NCBI GenBank assembly: GCA_029891345.1
Contig: CM057002.1
Span: 18,738,295-18,802,294, forward strand
Source of the DNA: Dryococelus australis
Lineage: Eukaryota; Arthropoda; Insecta; Phasmatodea; Phasmatidae
Direction of reading: 5' to 3'
Length of the DNA stretch: 64,000 nt
In this document: positions 22,330 through 33,974 of the stretch, piece after piece
How positions within the stretch are numbered: the stretch's first letter is position 1
Layout of the letters: each line of letters opens with the position of its first letter
Position numbers and translations under genes: made by a program
The notes under the pieces: generated by a model
Database searches by the model: none
What the model was told of the DNA's origin: nothing
The model's input: the letters and a program-made list of their open reading frames with translations, nothing else

Positions 22330-23870
22330 GTTCCTCGCTAGATGCCAGTTTTCTGTGAAATCCCATTTCATAACTACTGTCCAATATATGGTCTAATGCC
22401 ATAAATAAATCGAATACTGTAATACTTTGACTGTGTTGAAACAACAAAAGTATCTGTTACAAACATCATATATACCAACAAATATCCACTTTTGTCAGCT
22501 ATTTTGGAAGATAGAACCATACGATCAAATTAAGTTATTATGTGATAACTCGGTAAATAATTAACCGATTACTATCAAATTTGGCAAAAAGTAGTATTGA
22601 TGCAGGTGATGTTAAGTGGCATGTTTTAAACATGTCAGATACTTATTTTGAAAAGGCGGCCTTATAGAAATTGTTAGCTTAGAATGCTATATTGTCGAAA
22701 CCATGTAATCAATTGCAACTAAACTTTGTATGCTGGCAGTAGATATTTCAAATATAATATGTATCCGTACGGAGCATATTTTCTCCGCCATTTTGCAAGA
22801 TAGCATCATGCGAATAAATCAAGTTTTTATGTCATATCTCGGGAAACAATTGACAGATTACTACCAAATTTGGCAAACAAATAGTACTGCAGCAGGTGGT
22901 ATAAACTGGTATGTTTTATGTAGGTCAGGCACTTATTTTCCAAATGGTGGCTATATACATATTTTAGATCAGTATATTTTACTAACGAAAGAAATTCCAA
23001 CTTTACGTTGTATGCCAGCAGTACCTATTACAACCATCAAATTTGTCTATGGAGAGCCTCATTTCTCTGCCATTTTGTAAGATAGCCCTACCAATAAAAA
23101 ATGTTTTCAATATCGTATTTCCGGAAACAATCAACCCATTCTTACAAACTTTGGCAAAGATGTGTTGTGCTGTGGTAGGCCGTAATAATAAATTTTTTAT
23201 AAGTACGGCACACTTATTTTCAGGATGGTGGCTATTAAATAATTTCAGATTTGTGGGTGATGTCTACGAAACTATGTTTCTATTTTAACTTAATTTGATA
23301 TATTGGTAGTATACAATCATCGAAATTGCTACATTACTTTTGTATCCTCCATTTATGAAGATATCCACATGAAAATTATGGAGGCTTTATGCTATGTCTC
23401 GAGGACCAATCAACCGATTCCCACCAAATGTTACACTGGAACATTTGAAATAAATTTGTAGCAAATTGTGTACACCATAAGTGCTACAGAAGGCCACGTA
23501 AACATTCATGATTTAAATAATACACACAACGATGTTTAAAACGGCAGCTTCATAAATCATTTAGGTAAGTTTGACGTATACTAAACAATTGAACCAAATT
23601 CAATCAAAATTTGTACATAGACAGTATATATCAGAAATATCGTATATGGAGCCTCTTCTTCTGGCAATTTTGTACTATGGTATCAAGTAAGAAAAAAAAG
23701 TTATGTCATATCTCACGGACCAAATAACCAATTTCCATAAAATTATTCACACAATTAGTGCTAGAGCAGGGCATGTAAATTTACATGTTTTATGTGACTG
23801 TCACTTATTTTCAAAATAAAGACCCTGCAAATATTTTAGCTTAGTAAACCATCATACGAAACATTAGACT
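22330..23870. repeat. Diverged ~290-bp tandem array (about 5 units)
   Basis: The phrase TATCTCGGGAAACAATTGAC with CCAAATTTGGCAAA recurs at about 22545, 22834, 23113, 23393 and 23708 in diverged forms. Linked blocks (GCCATTTTGCAAGATAG, CACTTATTTTCCAAATGGTGG) keep the same order. It looks like an old satellite or internal repeat. Confidence 0.8.
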
Positions 23871-23903
23871 GATTAAATTCGAAGCTTATGCTCCGAATCT
23901 GAC

Positions 23904-24570
23904 CTCCGTAACGCAGTGGATTTCACGCTAGCTTATAATACGATGTTTTCTGAGTTCAAGTCCGGTGTAAGGTATGTGTGTGCATTTGTAAGTGTCTCAC
24001 AGCTGTTGCGTAAGTTTCTGAGTTCAAGTCCGATGTAAGGTATGTGTGTGCATTTGTAAGTGTCTCACAGCTGTTGCGTAAGTTTCTGAGTTCAAGTCCG
24101 GTGTAAGGTATGTGTGTGCATTTGTAAGTGTCTCACAGCTGTTGCGTAAGTTTCTGAGTTCAAGTCCGGTGTAAGGTATTTGTGTGCATTTGTAAGTGTC
24201 TCACAGCTGTTGCGTAAGTTTCTGAGTTCAAGTCCGGTGTAAGGTATGTGTGTGCATTTGTAAGTGTCTCACAGCTGTTGCGTAAGTTTCTGAGTTCAAG
24301 TCCGGTGTAAGGTATGTGTGTGCATTTGTAAGTGTCTCACAGCTGTTGCGTAAGTTTCTGAGTTCAAGTCCGGTGTAAGGTATGTGTGTGCATTTGTAAG
24401 TGTCTCACAGCTGTTGCGTAAGTTTCTGAGTTCAAGTCCGGTGTAAGGTATGTGTGTGAATTTGTAAGTGTCTCACAGCTGTTGCGTAAGTTTCTGAGTT
24501 CAAGTCCGGTGTAAGGTATGTGTGTGCATTTGTAAGTGTCTCACAGCTGTTGCGTAAGTTTCTGAGTTCA
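23904..24570 (+). repeat. 68-bp tandem array (9 units) with B-box-like sequence and tRNA-like head
   Basis: Nine 68-bp units start at 23947, 24015, 24083 and so on to 24491; a 12-bp partial unit ends at 24570. Each full unit holds GAGTTCAAGTCCGGTGTAAG, resembling a pol III B box. The first unit is preceded by CTCCGTAACGCAGTGGATTT, which resembles a tRNA A-box region. Together 23904-23975 could be a tRNA-derived SINE head whose 3' half was amplified. Units differ at single bases only. Confidence 0.9.
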
Positions 24571-25617
24571 TTTCTAATGTTATTGTTTTCAAAGAGAAGT
24601 CAAGTCCTTTGTACCAATTCAGCATTTAAGAAATTATTAAAAAATTAATTGTACTCATGTTGAGGAAAGTAGGCTCGTTAGTTATATTAGTAACTGATTG
24701 TTTTCGTTTTTTTTGTTGGACATTTCTTTTGTTAGAAGTTATTTTACTTGTGGTTGTCCTCCCCCCCCCCCCCCCCCCCCCCCGTTATTACAAGCTTCGG
24801 CAGTGGAGGAAGACCAACAAATTTCTGAGTTTGATTCATCTACACTACTCACAAAATAAAAAATGTATATAATAAACACATGCCATGTTTTTAGAATACG
24901 TGATTTTGAATAAATTTTATGTGTATGAAACACCTAGTTAAAACATGCGATTGCCGTATTGAAATCATATTTTGTTTGATACTTGGCAGGTAATGACACA
25001 TGAAGAACAGTGTTAATTGAATATATCTTGGGAACTATATGGTAGCAACAAATTTCAAAAGAAAGAGATGGGAAGAAAAAAAAGGGGGGGGGGATACACT
25101 AACTGAAGTGAAGGAAGTGAGAGGTGGTACATAGTTAAAAAGATTTCCATGCTTGTTACAAACGATATTCTATGGAAACAAGTTGCAGCTCAATATTTAT
25201 AATGAACTTGAAGTCTACAGCACTTGCTCGTTAGAACTCAATATTAGTTTCACATATTCCCCGCTAAGATTTTGAGAAATTTATACTACATTTGCAGTGT
25301 TACAAGAATATCTTAGTAACCAGTTCCCAAAAGTATCCCTGGTACAAATATAGAAAAAATAGTTCACAGTGTAGATATCAGTTGTGCTGATACATGTGTT
25401 AATTAGGACAAGTTGCAGGAGAAAATTACCTCACAGTATACTAAGATGCGTTAAGTGCACAGCAATCGCACATTTTTTATCACAAATTAAATTATTATTA
25501 ATCATTATATTATTAATTGTTGGAAACCTAACGGGCAAACGATACGGGTTGGGAGGAAGTTTATAACCTCTAAACTACCCCCCCCCCCAACCTCCTCCCC
25601 GGCTACACCACTGTAAT
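24571..25617. other. AT-rich region, no gene; poly-C tract
   Basis: A C run spans about 24762-24783 and a shorter one about 25577-25588. No coding signal was seen. Confidence 0.6.
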
Positions 25618-26152
25618 GCTGGAGTCACAATACCCCGACGACCACGGCACGACAACCCCGACACGACAAAATATGAGTAGCAGCCAATGAAAAGTAATGT
25701 CACTGTGACGTCCGTCCGGCCAAATCGCAGCCCCGACAGCCCGAGAAAAGTAGATTCTATTTCTACTTCCCATTGTGTCGGTCTCGTCGGGGTACGACAC
25801 TACAAAACAAAACTTCGCGCGTATTTCCTTACTATAGTAAATAATAAAATAACTTGCCTCCAAAATAACGTTCCAGTTTGTTTCTAAATAGTTTATTATC
25901 TCTCGTATAAATTAAAATATTCTCAAAAGCAAAATAATCATTCACTTTATCGCGAGTTTTAAAAAGTAAATATTGGATATTATAAGGAAAACTTGTCGTT
26001 TTAGAATTTTCCAACAGCCAACTAACATACCTGTCGCGCAGATTTCGTCGGGGTATTGTGAACACGGATTAAAATTTAATATGAAATTCCGTCGAACTCT
26101 GACGTCGTATCCGTCAGTCTTATCGTGCTTGTCGGGTTACTGTGACTCCAGC
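25618..26152. mobile_element. MITE-like element with ~35-bp TIRs
   Basis: GCTGGAGTCACAATACCCCG at the left matches the reverse complement of the right end (GCTGGAGTCACAGTAACCCG), continuing through a GAC..CACG region. GTCGGGGT-type motifs recur inside near both ends (25785, 26048). The flanks are TAAT and TTAA, so the TSD is unclear. Confidence 0.75.
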
Positions 26153-26745
26153 TTAAGTAGCGTTACACGAGACACTTCGGCCGACGTTGTGGTCAAGAAT
26201 GGACAATGACGTGGTGAATGCGTCCCCAAAGTCGTATTTATCTGTTTCGTTCGCGAAGGAAGAAGAAGTCTCGCATGTGCTGTACGGGTCGGCGCTTGGA
26301 CACAACTGCACGCTGGTGTTCCGTTATTGATCCGATCGTTGACTGGCGACTGTCGGGGAATAATTGATGCCGCACAGAGAATAGGCACCCCTCGGGAGTT
26401 TCGCACCATATCCCGTTCCGCAGCACACGTTGTTGTAAGAGAATGGTAGGGGGGGATACCCCGCGCACCGGACTGTCCTTCCCGGAGGATCACGTCGGAC
26501 TGCGCCCCGATATTCATCAGCCGGAAGCGAAATGTTCGCCCGCTTGTCGGGCTTCGCCGCTGGGGACGAGCGACGAGCTCGTTTCAAGATGTCTTCCTGC
26601 TCTCTCGACTATTGTTCAACTGCGTTTCACGTCCATCCCGCGCTGCGGCGATGAGCAGATAAATTTCGCACTGAATGTTTTACTGCTCGGCCGGACATAC
26701 CCACCTCCGTGTCTGTAATTCACCTCGGTCGTCACTTTTTGTCAG
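26153..26745. other. GC/CpG-rich island without identified gene
   Basis: CpG density and GC content are clearly higher than in the surroundings. All six frames give only short basic ORFs of unnatural composition. It might be a host CpG island or an old insertion. Confidence 0.35.
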
Positions 26746-26972
26746 GCGTTTGTATTTGAATGTATGGTAATGGGTGTGTTGTCGCGGAGTCTCTCTTGGC
26801 AGTCTTGCGCCAGTAAAAATAGAAATATGTACTGTCGTCTGTCCAACGCATGCTCTATGACTGTGGATACAGAATTACGTTTTATAGTATTATGTGCCTT
26901 TCGTACACTTAAAATCGTGAAGTGGTGTAAAGTTTAAGGACGCGAGAAGAAATTAGAATATTATTACTGTGT

Positions 26973-27056
26973 CGGAACAATGGACATGTCCCGGAGATAT
27001 CGGAACAATGGACATGACCCGGAGATATCGGAACAATGGACATTTCCCGGAGATAT
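26973..27056 (+). repeat. 28-bp tandem repeat, 3 copies
   Basis: CGGAACAATGGACATGTCCC plus GGAGATAT repeats at 26973, 27001 and 27029 with one or two substitutions. Confidence 0.95.
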
Positions 27057-28555
27057 CGAAACAGCCATAAGATGAATCGTCACCTCTTACCTAACATTAT
27101 TTTGCGCAGTGGAGATGCGAAATAAATAAGCGGAATGTTAAGGGCGAAACTCGTAAATGCGTTAGTTGTCGCTTCGCCTCTATGCATAAGGTACTGAGGT
27201 CTTTTTTCTTGAAACGGCCAGCCATGACACTCATTTTGTTGATAAATAGTTTATAGTAGCAATCATTACGATCATGCATTAACACTTTGTAGACTCTGCT
27301 CGAGTGTAGCTCAAGCAAAACTAATTTGAAATTTTTTTGTTGTTCAGAACATAACTCGCATGGATGTGCAGTCTTTATTCGGCTAGTGTTTAACACCACA
27401 GAGCAGTAAAAATTATGTCACTAACGATAGAATTTCATTTTTTATAGCCACTTAAAGGGCCATGATTGTTTTTTAATTTCATTTATACGATAAAGGACAT
27501 TTGATTGGGTTAACATCAGCTCAGCTCTCCATTGGTTGATGACCGGCCAATAATGAGCGCTGTAAATTACAAGGTAGTGTCCGGTGTGGTATGGACCAAT
27601 AGGACGATGGTGAGTTCTAACACAGACATCAACAGAACCGGTGTTCTTGCAGTAGTGGTTATAGGTCACTTATAATTTGTCTTAAGTGCTGGTAAATGTG
27701 TGCAGACCTCAATGTGTTAAAACTTTGCACTATCTCATTAGTGTGTTTTAAATATATGCTTGAACGAACGATACGTGAAAAATGGTAAGGATTATGGGGG
27801 TGGGGTGTGCCCCTTCACACCCTCAAGATCTTCCTTGCACGCGCCCTTGCTTAGAGAGTCACCAGTCGACATCGCAGAAAGAGCAAAGAGTGACAGATAA
27901 GGGGTGCAAGGTAAGTGATTCGGATTGGCATTGTGTGGACCAGCTTCCTCCCACTGTATTGTCGTTAACTGTAACGTGCACGTAGCACCATCGTGCAGCA
28001 TCACAGGGACTGAAATACTACACCTTCTGTTGCTTGACGTTAAACACACACGTCAAGCGATTGGTCCTTTGTTTTATGATAACGGCAACAAGTATTATAT
28101 CTACAGCTATGGAAAAAATAAATTCGTTAATTTTTTTTTGTATGAGACACTGTTCAAATTGTAGACACTACTGATAAGTGCTCATTTTAGGTCGCATAAT
28201 TTTCGCATCATGGCATGTCAAAATCACAATGGGATGTGCAAATAGAACAGAAGTAGTCATTTACAGAAAATTAAAAAAGGATGACTGAAAGTTCATATCT
28301 CATTTCATTTTAAAGTATGCTTAGTAAACACTTATTTCACAAAAAAATCATAGAATGCTACAAATAAAAATAATTCGAAAATTCCCTTATTTTTAAGAAA
28401 GTTTTAAACATTGCGAAAACATTTCATAGCTTTATTGTCAAGATTCTTTGAAGTAACTAATGACGTCCAATTTCAATATGAATTACATATCTTATTTCAG
28501 TAAATGAGTTAGTGTTTATTATTTGTAAGTCCCAAAAAGACTCAAACTTTGATTC
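27057..28555. other. Non-coding region
   Basis: No gene, repeat array or element boundary could be supported here. Confidence 0.5.
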
Positions 28556-28688
28556 TGACGTTATGTTACTTTACATTGGTATGTTATGATACAGAACTAT
28601 ATGTTACGTTGGTATGTTATGATATGTATTACTATAAAATCCTTTCAAGTAATAATGAAAATAACATAACGTACCAAAGTAATGTAAC
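28556..28688. repeat. Imperfect inverted repeat (small MITE candidate)
   Basis: GTTATGTTACTTTACATTGG near 28560 is mirrored by CATAACGTACCAAAGTAATG near 28664-28685. The TATGTTA-C/T-GTTGGTATGTTATGAT motif also repeats directly. Confidence 0.5.
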
Positions 28689-28804
28689 TAGATAACCCTG
28701 GTATTGCTTGTTGTGAAGAAGGATGGATGGGGAGAGGGTGGGGATAGGTAGGTGAAGGGTTTGGAGCACGCGGAGCCTAGGTGTGGACCAATCACAGCAC
28801 AGAA

Positions 28805-28840
28805 TTAGCACCGCAATTGCGGCACTAATTGCGGTGCTAA
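28805..28840. repeat. Perfect 14-bp hairpin
   Basis: TTAGCACCGCAATT at 28805-28818 and its reverse complement at 28827-28840 are separated by 8 nt. Confidence 0.9.
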
Positions 28841-31800
28841 GTGAGGAGCAAGGTTGGGTTATAAGGACAGCGGTCGTAGTCCTATAAGATTAACATAGGT
28901 GGGGTGAAACCCATACCCCCCTACTACTACTGGCAGGCTGGACTAGTGAACTAATGCGTGAGTGAAATATATTACAAATGATGGCAACAAATAGACTGAA
29001 CACGTGTTAATGATGGGTATGAGTCAATTGACTGCAACCAAACAGACACATTAAGATGGGCGTTAATTAGAGTTGTAATAGACATTTAATATTGCGCTCA
29101 CTGTTAAACAAGAAGAGTAAAAGTGGAGACAGAAAATTTAGTGCCATAAATAATAGCTCTATGAATAAATTATAACTCAAATTCATCGGTCACGAACTCA
29201 GATACGCCCCTCAGGCGTCCATGTAACACTGTATTAACGTAAGATAACGGCTCGTTTCCAGATCTTAACACTTAAAACTCTCTGCATATGTGTAATATGT
29301 ATAAATATACCGTTCCTGCCTGCACATATAATTTTAACAAGCATACAGTTTCTATTATAATGAAATATTCCGCTGAAATATGGGTTTGATTACACAAAAA
29401 ATTCAGCAGTCGTTTTTCGGTCGTTTTAAAAACCACTCCATGCAAATAAAAAAGCAATAAACTTTGAATATAATTTATTACTGCTAACTTCTGTTTAAAC
29501 GGCCATGAAAACGCACATTTACAGAACATTTCCCCGAGTAACCAACCAAATTAAAACGACTGCAGTCACTTCTAACGGCTTCCTATAATGGCTGCAAAGA
29601 AATATGGATGACAGTTTGGCACACATTTTTGCTCGCTACTGTGTTTTCTTTGGTTTCGTAAGCGAGAGGGAGTTTGTACATGTGTGTGTTCAGTAGTGAA
29701 TAACTTGCCAGAATGCCCGACCGTATTTTATCATGTGTTAAAACAGTTTATGAAATGTTATTTATTAGCAAAACAAAGTTTCTTGGCATTTACGTCTGCT
29801 CCAGCTTGTTCCAAACGTGTGCCCTAAATACGGAGCAAGCATTTGAATCTTGAAAGCTGCAGTTATACTGCAGGAAAAGAAAGTTTGACAGGAACTTAAG
29901 AACGAGATAGCTGTTTCCGAAGTATGCGTAACACTAGAATAAACCCAGAAAGCCCGACGAATTTCTAAATTTAATACAATTCTTCCATTGACAAAAACAT
30001 TTCAAAAACATAAGCAGACAACAAATGAAACAAAAATGGCAGCCAAAAAATATTATACATACATACATACATACATACACACATACTTACACACATGCAT
30101 ACATTCTCGCATGCATACATATGTACATACACACATATCCTAAATACTTATAATTCGAAGGAAAAAAAAAGTGTCTACCGAAGTAATATATAATGCGCTC
30201 CTTGATCTGTTTTCATCCTTCTAGTTCGAAAAAGGAAAAACGTGAGCAAATTATCATCATTAGAGATACTGCTGAAACTCATACTTGTGTCCGAACGGAG
30301 TCTGATTCAGAAACAAACGACATCGCTGCAGTTAATGTCTCGGCCGGTACACTAGTGTCCTCATGTAAAATGTCTCATACTCTACACACTTAATGTTAAT
30401 TGTTTTCCTACGTTCACAGAGCTCTATTTATTTGTTTATTTTATTTACTTTTTAGCCTGTGAAATCACACAACAAATGTGTTAAGTTCTGTCAAGAAGAT
30501 ACAAAATAAAAAAGTATATTGTGTGTGGCAATAGCATAGCAACTTAGTGCGCGTATGTAAGTTCATTTAATCTAGTGTCTGTCGATAAATTAATGGTACT
30601 TATATAATACATAAATACTGTTAATCAGACATGAAAGAATTGAAATTTAATTTTTCCGCAGTGGTCATGAAACTTAATTGGAATACATTTCTTTGCAACT
30701 AATATTTCGTGCAACACGCAGCTAATCTCGTTCATTTCTGTACAGAAACGTACATTTATTTCTCCCTCTCCTTTCCTGTACTTCGCACCCATCGAGTTTC
30801 ACTATATGCAGACTTCAATTTCTTTGCATTTCCGAGACGTTCCAAAATTTTGTGCAAGCTTAGTAGCACAGATATTTACATCCACTCATTTTTTTTAAAG
30901 AAAAAATGATTATTAGCTTTTATGGTTAGGACAGTTAATTTTGAGATAGCATTTCCCTCGGTAGCATTTTTCTTTGAGAAACGATACAAATGGCGCCTAA
31001 CTTATGTTGTGATTTGTTCTTAAATACTTTATTGTTACGGACGTATTTTTCTGTGGGATTTCTGAAATTGTGAATAAAGTCGTATAACTGAATGACTATC
31101 ATTTTGATAGTTCTTTATGGTTATCTCCTCGTCTGAAGATCACATATGGACACTGTGGTTGATTAAGATCGTATAAAACTGTACCATTAAAACTATATAT
31201 AAATCTTACTCTCTCTTAAACCAAATGATTCAGAGAGAAAAATAAAAAAATATTAATTCCAGCTTGTAGGCGATTAACTGCTGCTTAATGAGCAATAGGT
31301 ACGTACGGGCATTATTCAAGCGTGCCGGCTGCCTGGCGCGCTTGAAATCAACATTTTTAAAATCAAACCATTAAACATGTCCTCCATTGGACACCAATGT
31401 ACCAATATACAATACTTCAGGCGAGGTAGAATGTATAACACTCCCAATACGTCAGGCACATTATATATATTATACCAGAGCTCTCCAACATACATAGCTA
31501 AAAACGCCTTATTAACACTGTTGTATCTCTTAGACCTTAAGCCCTTTCTGACAAGGTCAATAATGCCTTAATCCTTTTTATAAGCATACTAACTCATAAT
31601 ACTCATCTACCAAAGCTACAATCATCAAATTCATAATATACACATCAAGTCCAACAACAAACAAGACTACAATGTCAAAAAGTACCTGAAGCCATTTTAT
31701 AAGCATAGCAACTCATAATTTCCCGAATCTACAAACATCAAATTCATAACATACACATCAAGTCTACCGAAGCTATAGTCATTAAACTCGGACTCTAACG

Positions 31801-32617
31801 ACTGTTGAGCATATTGCTACTGAACTCATTTCCCAACTTACATAATAAGTAATAACATCTCGCGAACATTGCTCAGGGAACAGCTTTGTTCACACTTATG
31901 CAAAGACCCCTCTTGCACCACATCCTATGACAGCACCACAATCAACACCACATCCTATACCAGCACCACAAACGCACACAAACACACACATACAATCACA
32001 CAACTTAACTACACTTACCAGCCAACTGAAAAAAAAGAAACTTTACAAATATATCAACTTACCATACATCTCAAATTAACCAAAACAAACACGATCATAT
32101 TACGAGACCATTTCAGCTTATAATACTAACATCAAACCAACAGACTTAGTTTCCAAAACATTCAAACCAGCTAAGCTAACATTACCTTTCATACGCATAC
32201 CTTCTCCATCACATCGTGGAAGTCATTTCATTCGCCTTATACTCAACAACAGATATTACTAAAAGATTTACAAAAAAAAAATCATCGATTTTTTTCCATC
32301 TAATGTTAGGATATTCGAATAATGGACAGTTATGCTAACATATTCTTCGTTTCAATTCCAAACGAGGTAAATACGCATGTATGAATTACTGTGCGTGATA
32401 TTTGTTTAAACCCACTCATCTTAAACATTAAGTATTCCTTTAATATTATCGTTCTTTTTATCTGTCTCAAGGAATGCTATTTTAATATAGGCGCTGGGCG
32501 CGCGTGTAGGTTTCGCCCGTATCGCTCCTTGGCCTTGAACGCGCAAAACAGCCTCAACTGCGTAGGAGACTTAAAAAGAATTTGTGTCCTAAGACACGCG
32601 ACAGTTTGAAAGTTTAT
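28841..32617. other. Non-coding AT-rich region with simple repeats
   Basis: No gene is recognised. It includes a CATA/CACA microsatellite at about 30052-30125, a 119-bp tandem duplication at about 31580-31810 (ATAAGCATACTAACTCATAA and its variant), and a 30-bp duplication at about 31916-31977 (CACCACATCCTAT...CAGCACCACAA). Confidence 0.6.
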
Positions 32618-32625
32618 CTCTCACG

Positions 32626-33256
32626 TAGGGGTGTTGCGATACCATGAAAGTATCTATACTGGGATCAAAAGGGGAATCTGATAAATGGTATCGATTCTCA
32701 TTTCGATACCGGTATCACAATACAAGTATCGATACTGGTATCATATCAGTAACAGTAAAATTCTTTTTTTTTTAGTTTATTTTCGCAGTCTTCTATTTTT
32801 CATAAAATATTTATATATTTATACATACTTATTTATATTTTCAATAATCGAATACCTAGAATGCTCTCTCATTTCGTGGTCTCTACAGAATTGATATTTT
32901 TTTCATGTATGATGTTTGCTTTGAAAAAATACAGATCGCAGCACTTATTAGTATTTGTTATTTTTGGGCATCGTTATAATTACAGAACAAGTAAAATACT
33001 GACGTGTGCTGCTTTTCAAATTATTATTTTATCGAGGAAAACATCTTTATATTTTTGGATCACTTTAGTTGAAAGGGTTCTGAATTAACAGCTAGAAGAG
33101 TAATAAAAAAAATAATAGTAAAAATAATCGGCATCGAATCATTTACTGATATGAGACTGGTAAAGTATCGAATTAAAACCATCGATTCAAAAATACCTGG
33201 TATTGAAATAAAAGTATCGATACCAGTGTCATATCAGTAGCATCGTAACATCCCTA
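32626..33256. mobile_element. hAT-like non-autonomous DNA transposon (631 bp)
   Basis: The ends are TAGGGGTGTTGCGATAC and the reverse complement of TAGGGATGTTACGATGC. The 8-bp flanks CTCTCACG and CTCACACC match at 6 of 8 positions, fitting an aged hAT-type duplication. Subterminal GTATCGATACC-type motifs occur at both ends (32690-32745, 33205-33225). The interior is AT-rich with no transposase. Confidence 0.75.
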
Positions 33257-33387
33257 CTCACACCGTGTAGGTACTCGGACCAAGAGGAATGTAGGACGTT
33301 TCTGAAATGTTTACTAACACCCAAATTAAAATGGTAATTTAAAATAATTTAATGGTGGTTATTTATATATGCAATGTTATGAATCAA

Positions 33388-33657
33388 GGCCGCCGGGGTT
33401 GAGCGGTTAGCCTGCTCGCCTCCCACCAAGGCGAACCAGGTTTAATCCCCGGCCGGATCGCCCCCGGATTTTTGCGTGTGGGAATCGTGCCGGACGATGC
33501 CGCTGGTCGGTGTATTTTTCTCGGGGATCTCCCGTTTCCCGCCGCCCTTTAATCCCGGCGCTGCTCCGTACTCACCTCAATCACTCTCATCGGCTCTCAA
33601 GACCTTGCTGTTTAAGGTGCCTGCCTACCAAACCGGCAGTCGCGAACTTCAAACGGG
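33388..33657 (+). mobile_element. tRNA-derived SINE, 270 bp, 7-bp TSD
   Basis: The head GGCCGCCGGGGTTGAGCGGT has an A box, and GGTTTAATCCC is a B box with one change. The body continues through CTCGGGGATCTCCCG and GGCTCTCAAGACCTTGCTGT to GCAGTCGCGAACTTCAAACG. GAATCAA flanks it at 33381-33387 and 33658-33664. It is the same family as the copy at 22 kb. Confidence 0.92.
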
Positions 33658-33974
33658 GAATCAATGTCAAACGAAATTCCTTCTCATTGCGCCAATTTTT
33701 AAAATAGCTATTTAGAAAAAAAGAAGTTGACACGATTTTTCCAGAGAATATTGCTACACAAAATTGTTTTTGAGAAAGAAAAAAATTTATCCATCTTTTT
33801 TTTTTGTTATATATAAATTTCAATATTTACATTTTATAAAAAAAACGTATTAATCAAAAAAGTTGGCAAAATATTTTATCGTAGCATCGTTCCTTAAGAA
33901 ATTTCACGTGAGTACTTTTTGTTTGAAATAGTTATCTTTAAAATTGGCTCAATGAGGAGGAATTTCATTTATTT

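Noticed and set aside
23904..24570. CRISPR-like array
   Set aside because: Units are contiguous 68-bp tandem repeats without variable spacers, in a eukaryotic context.
24762..24783. Poly-C (and 1011-1022, 25577-25588) and poly-G (59517-59532) tracts as functional elements
   Set aside because: Simple homopolymers of uncertain true length; the one at 1011 is only noted as a frameshift site.
26137..26718. Several 76-126 codon ORFs on both strands
   Set aside because: Overlapping frames in a CpG-rich stretch with no motif and unnatural composition.
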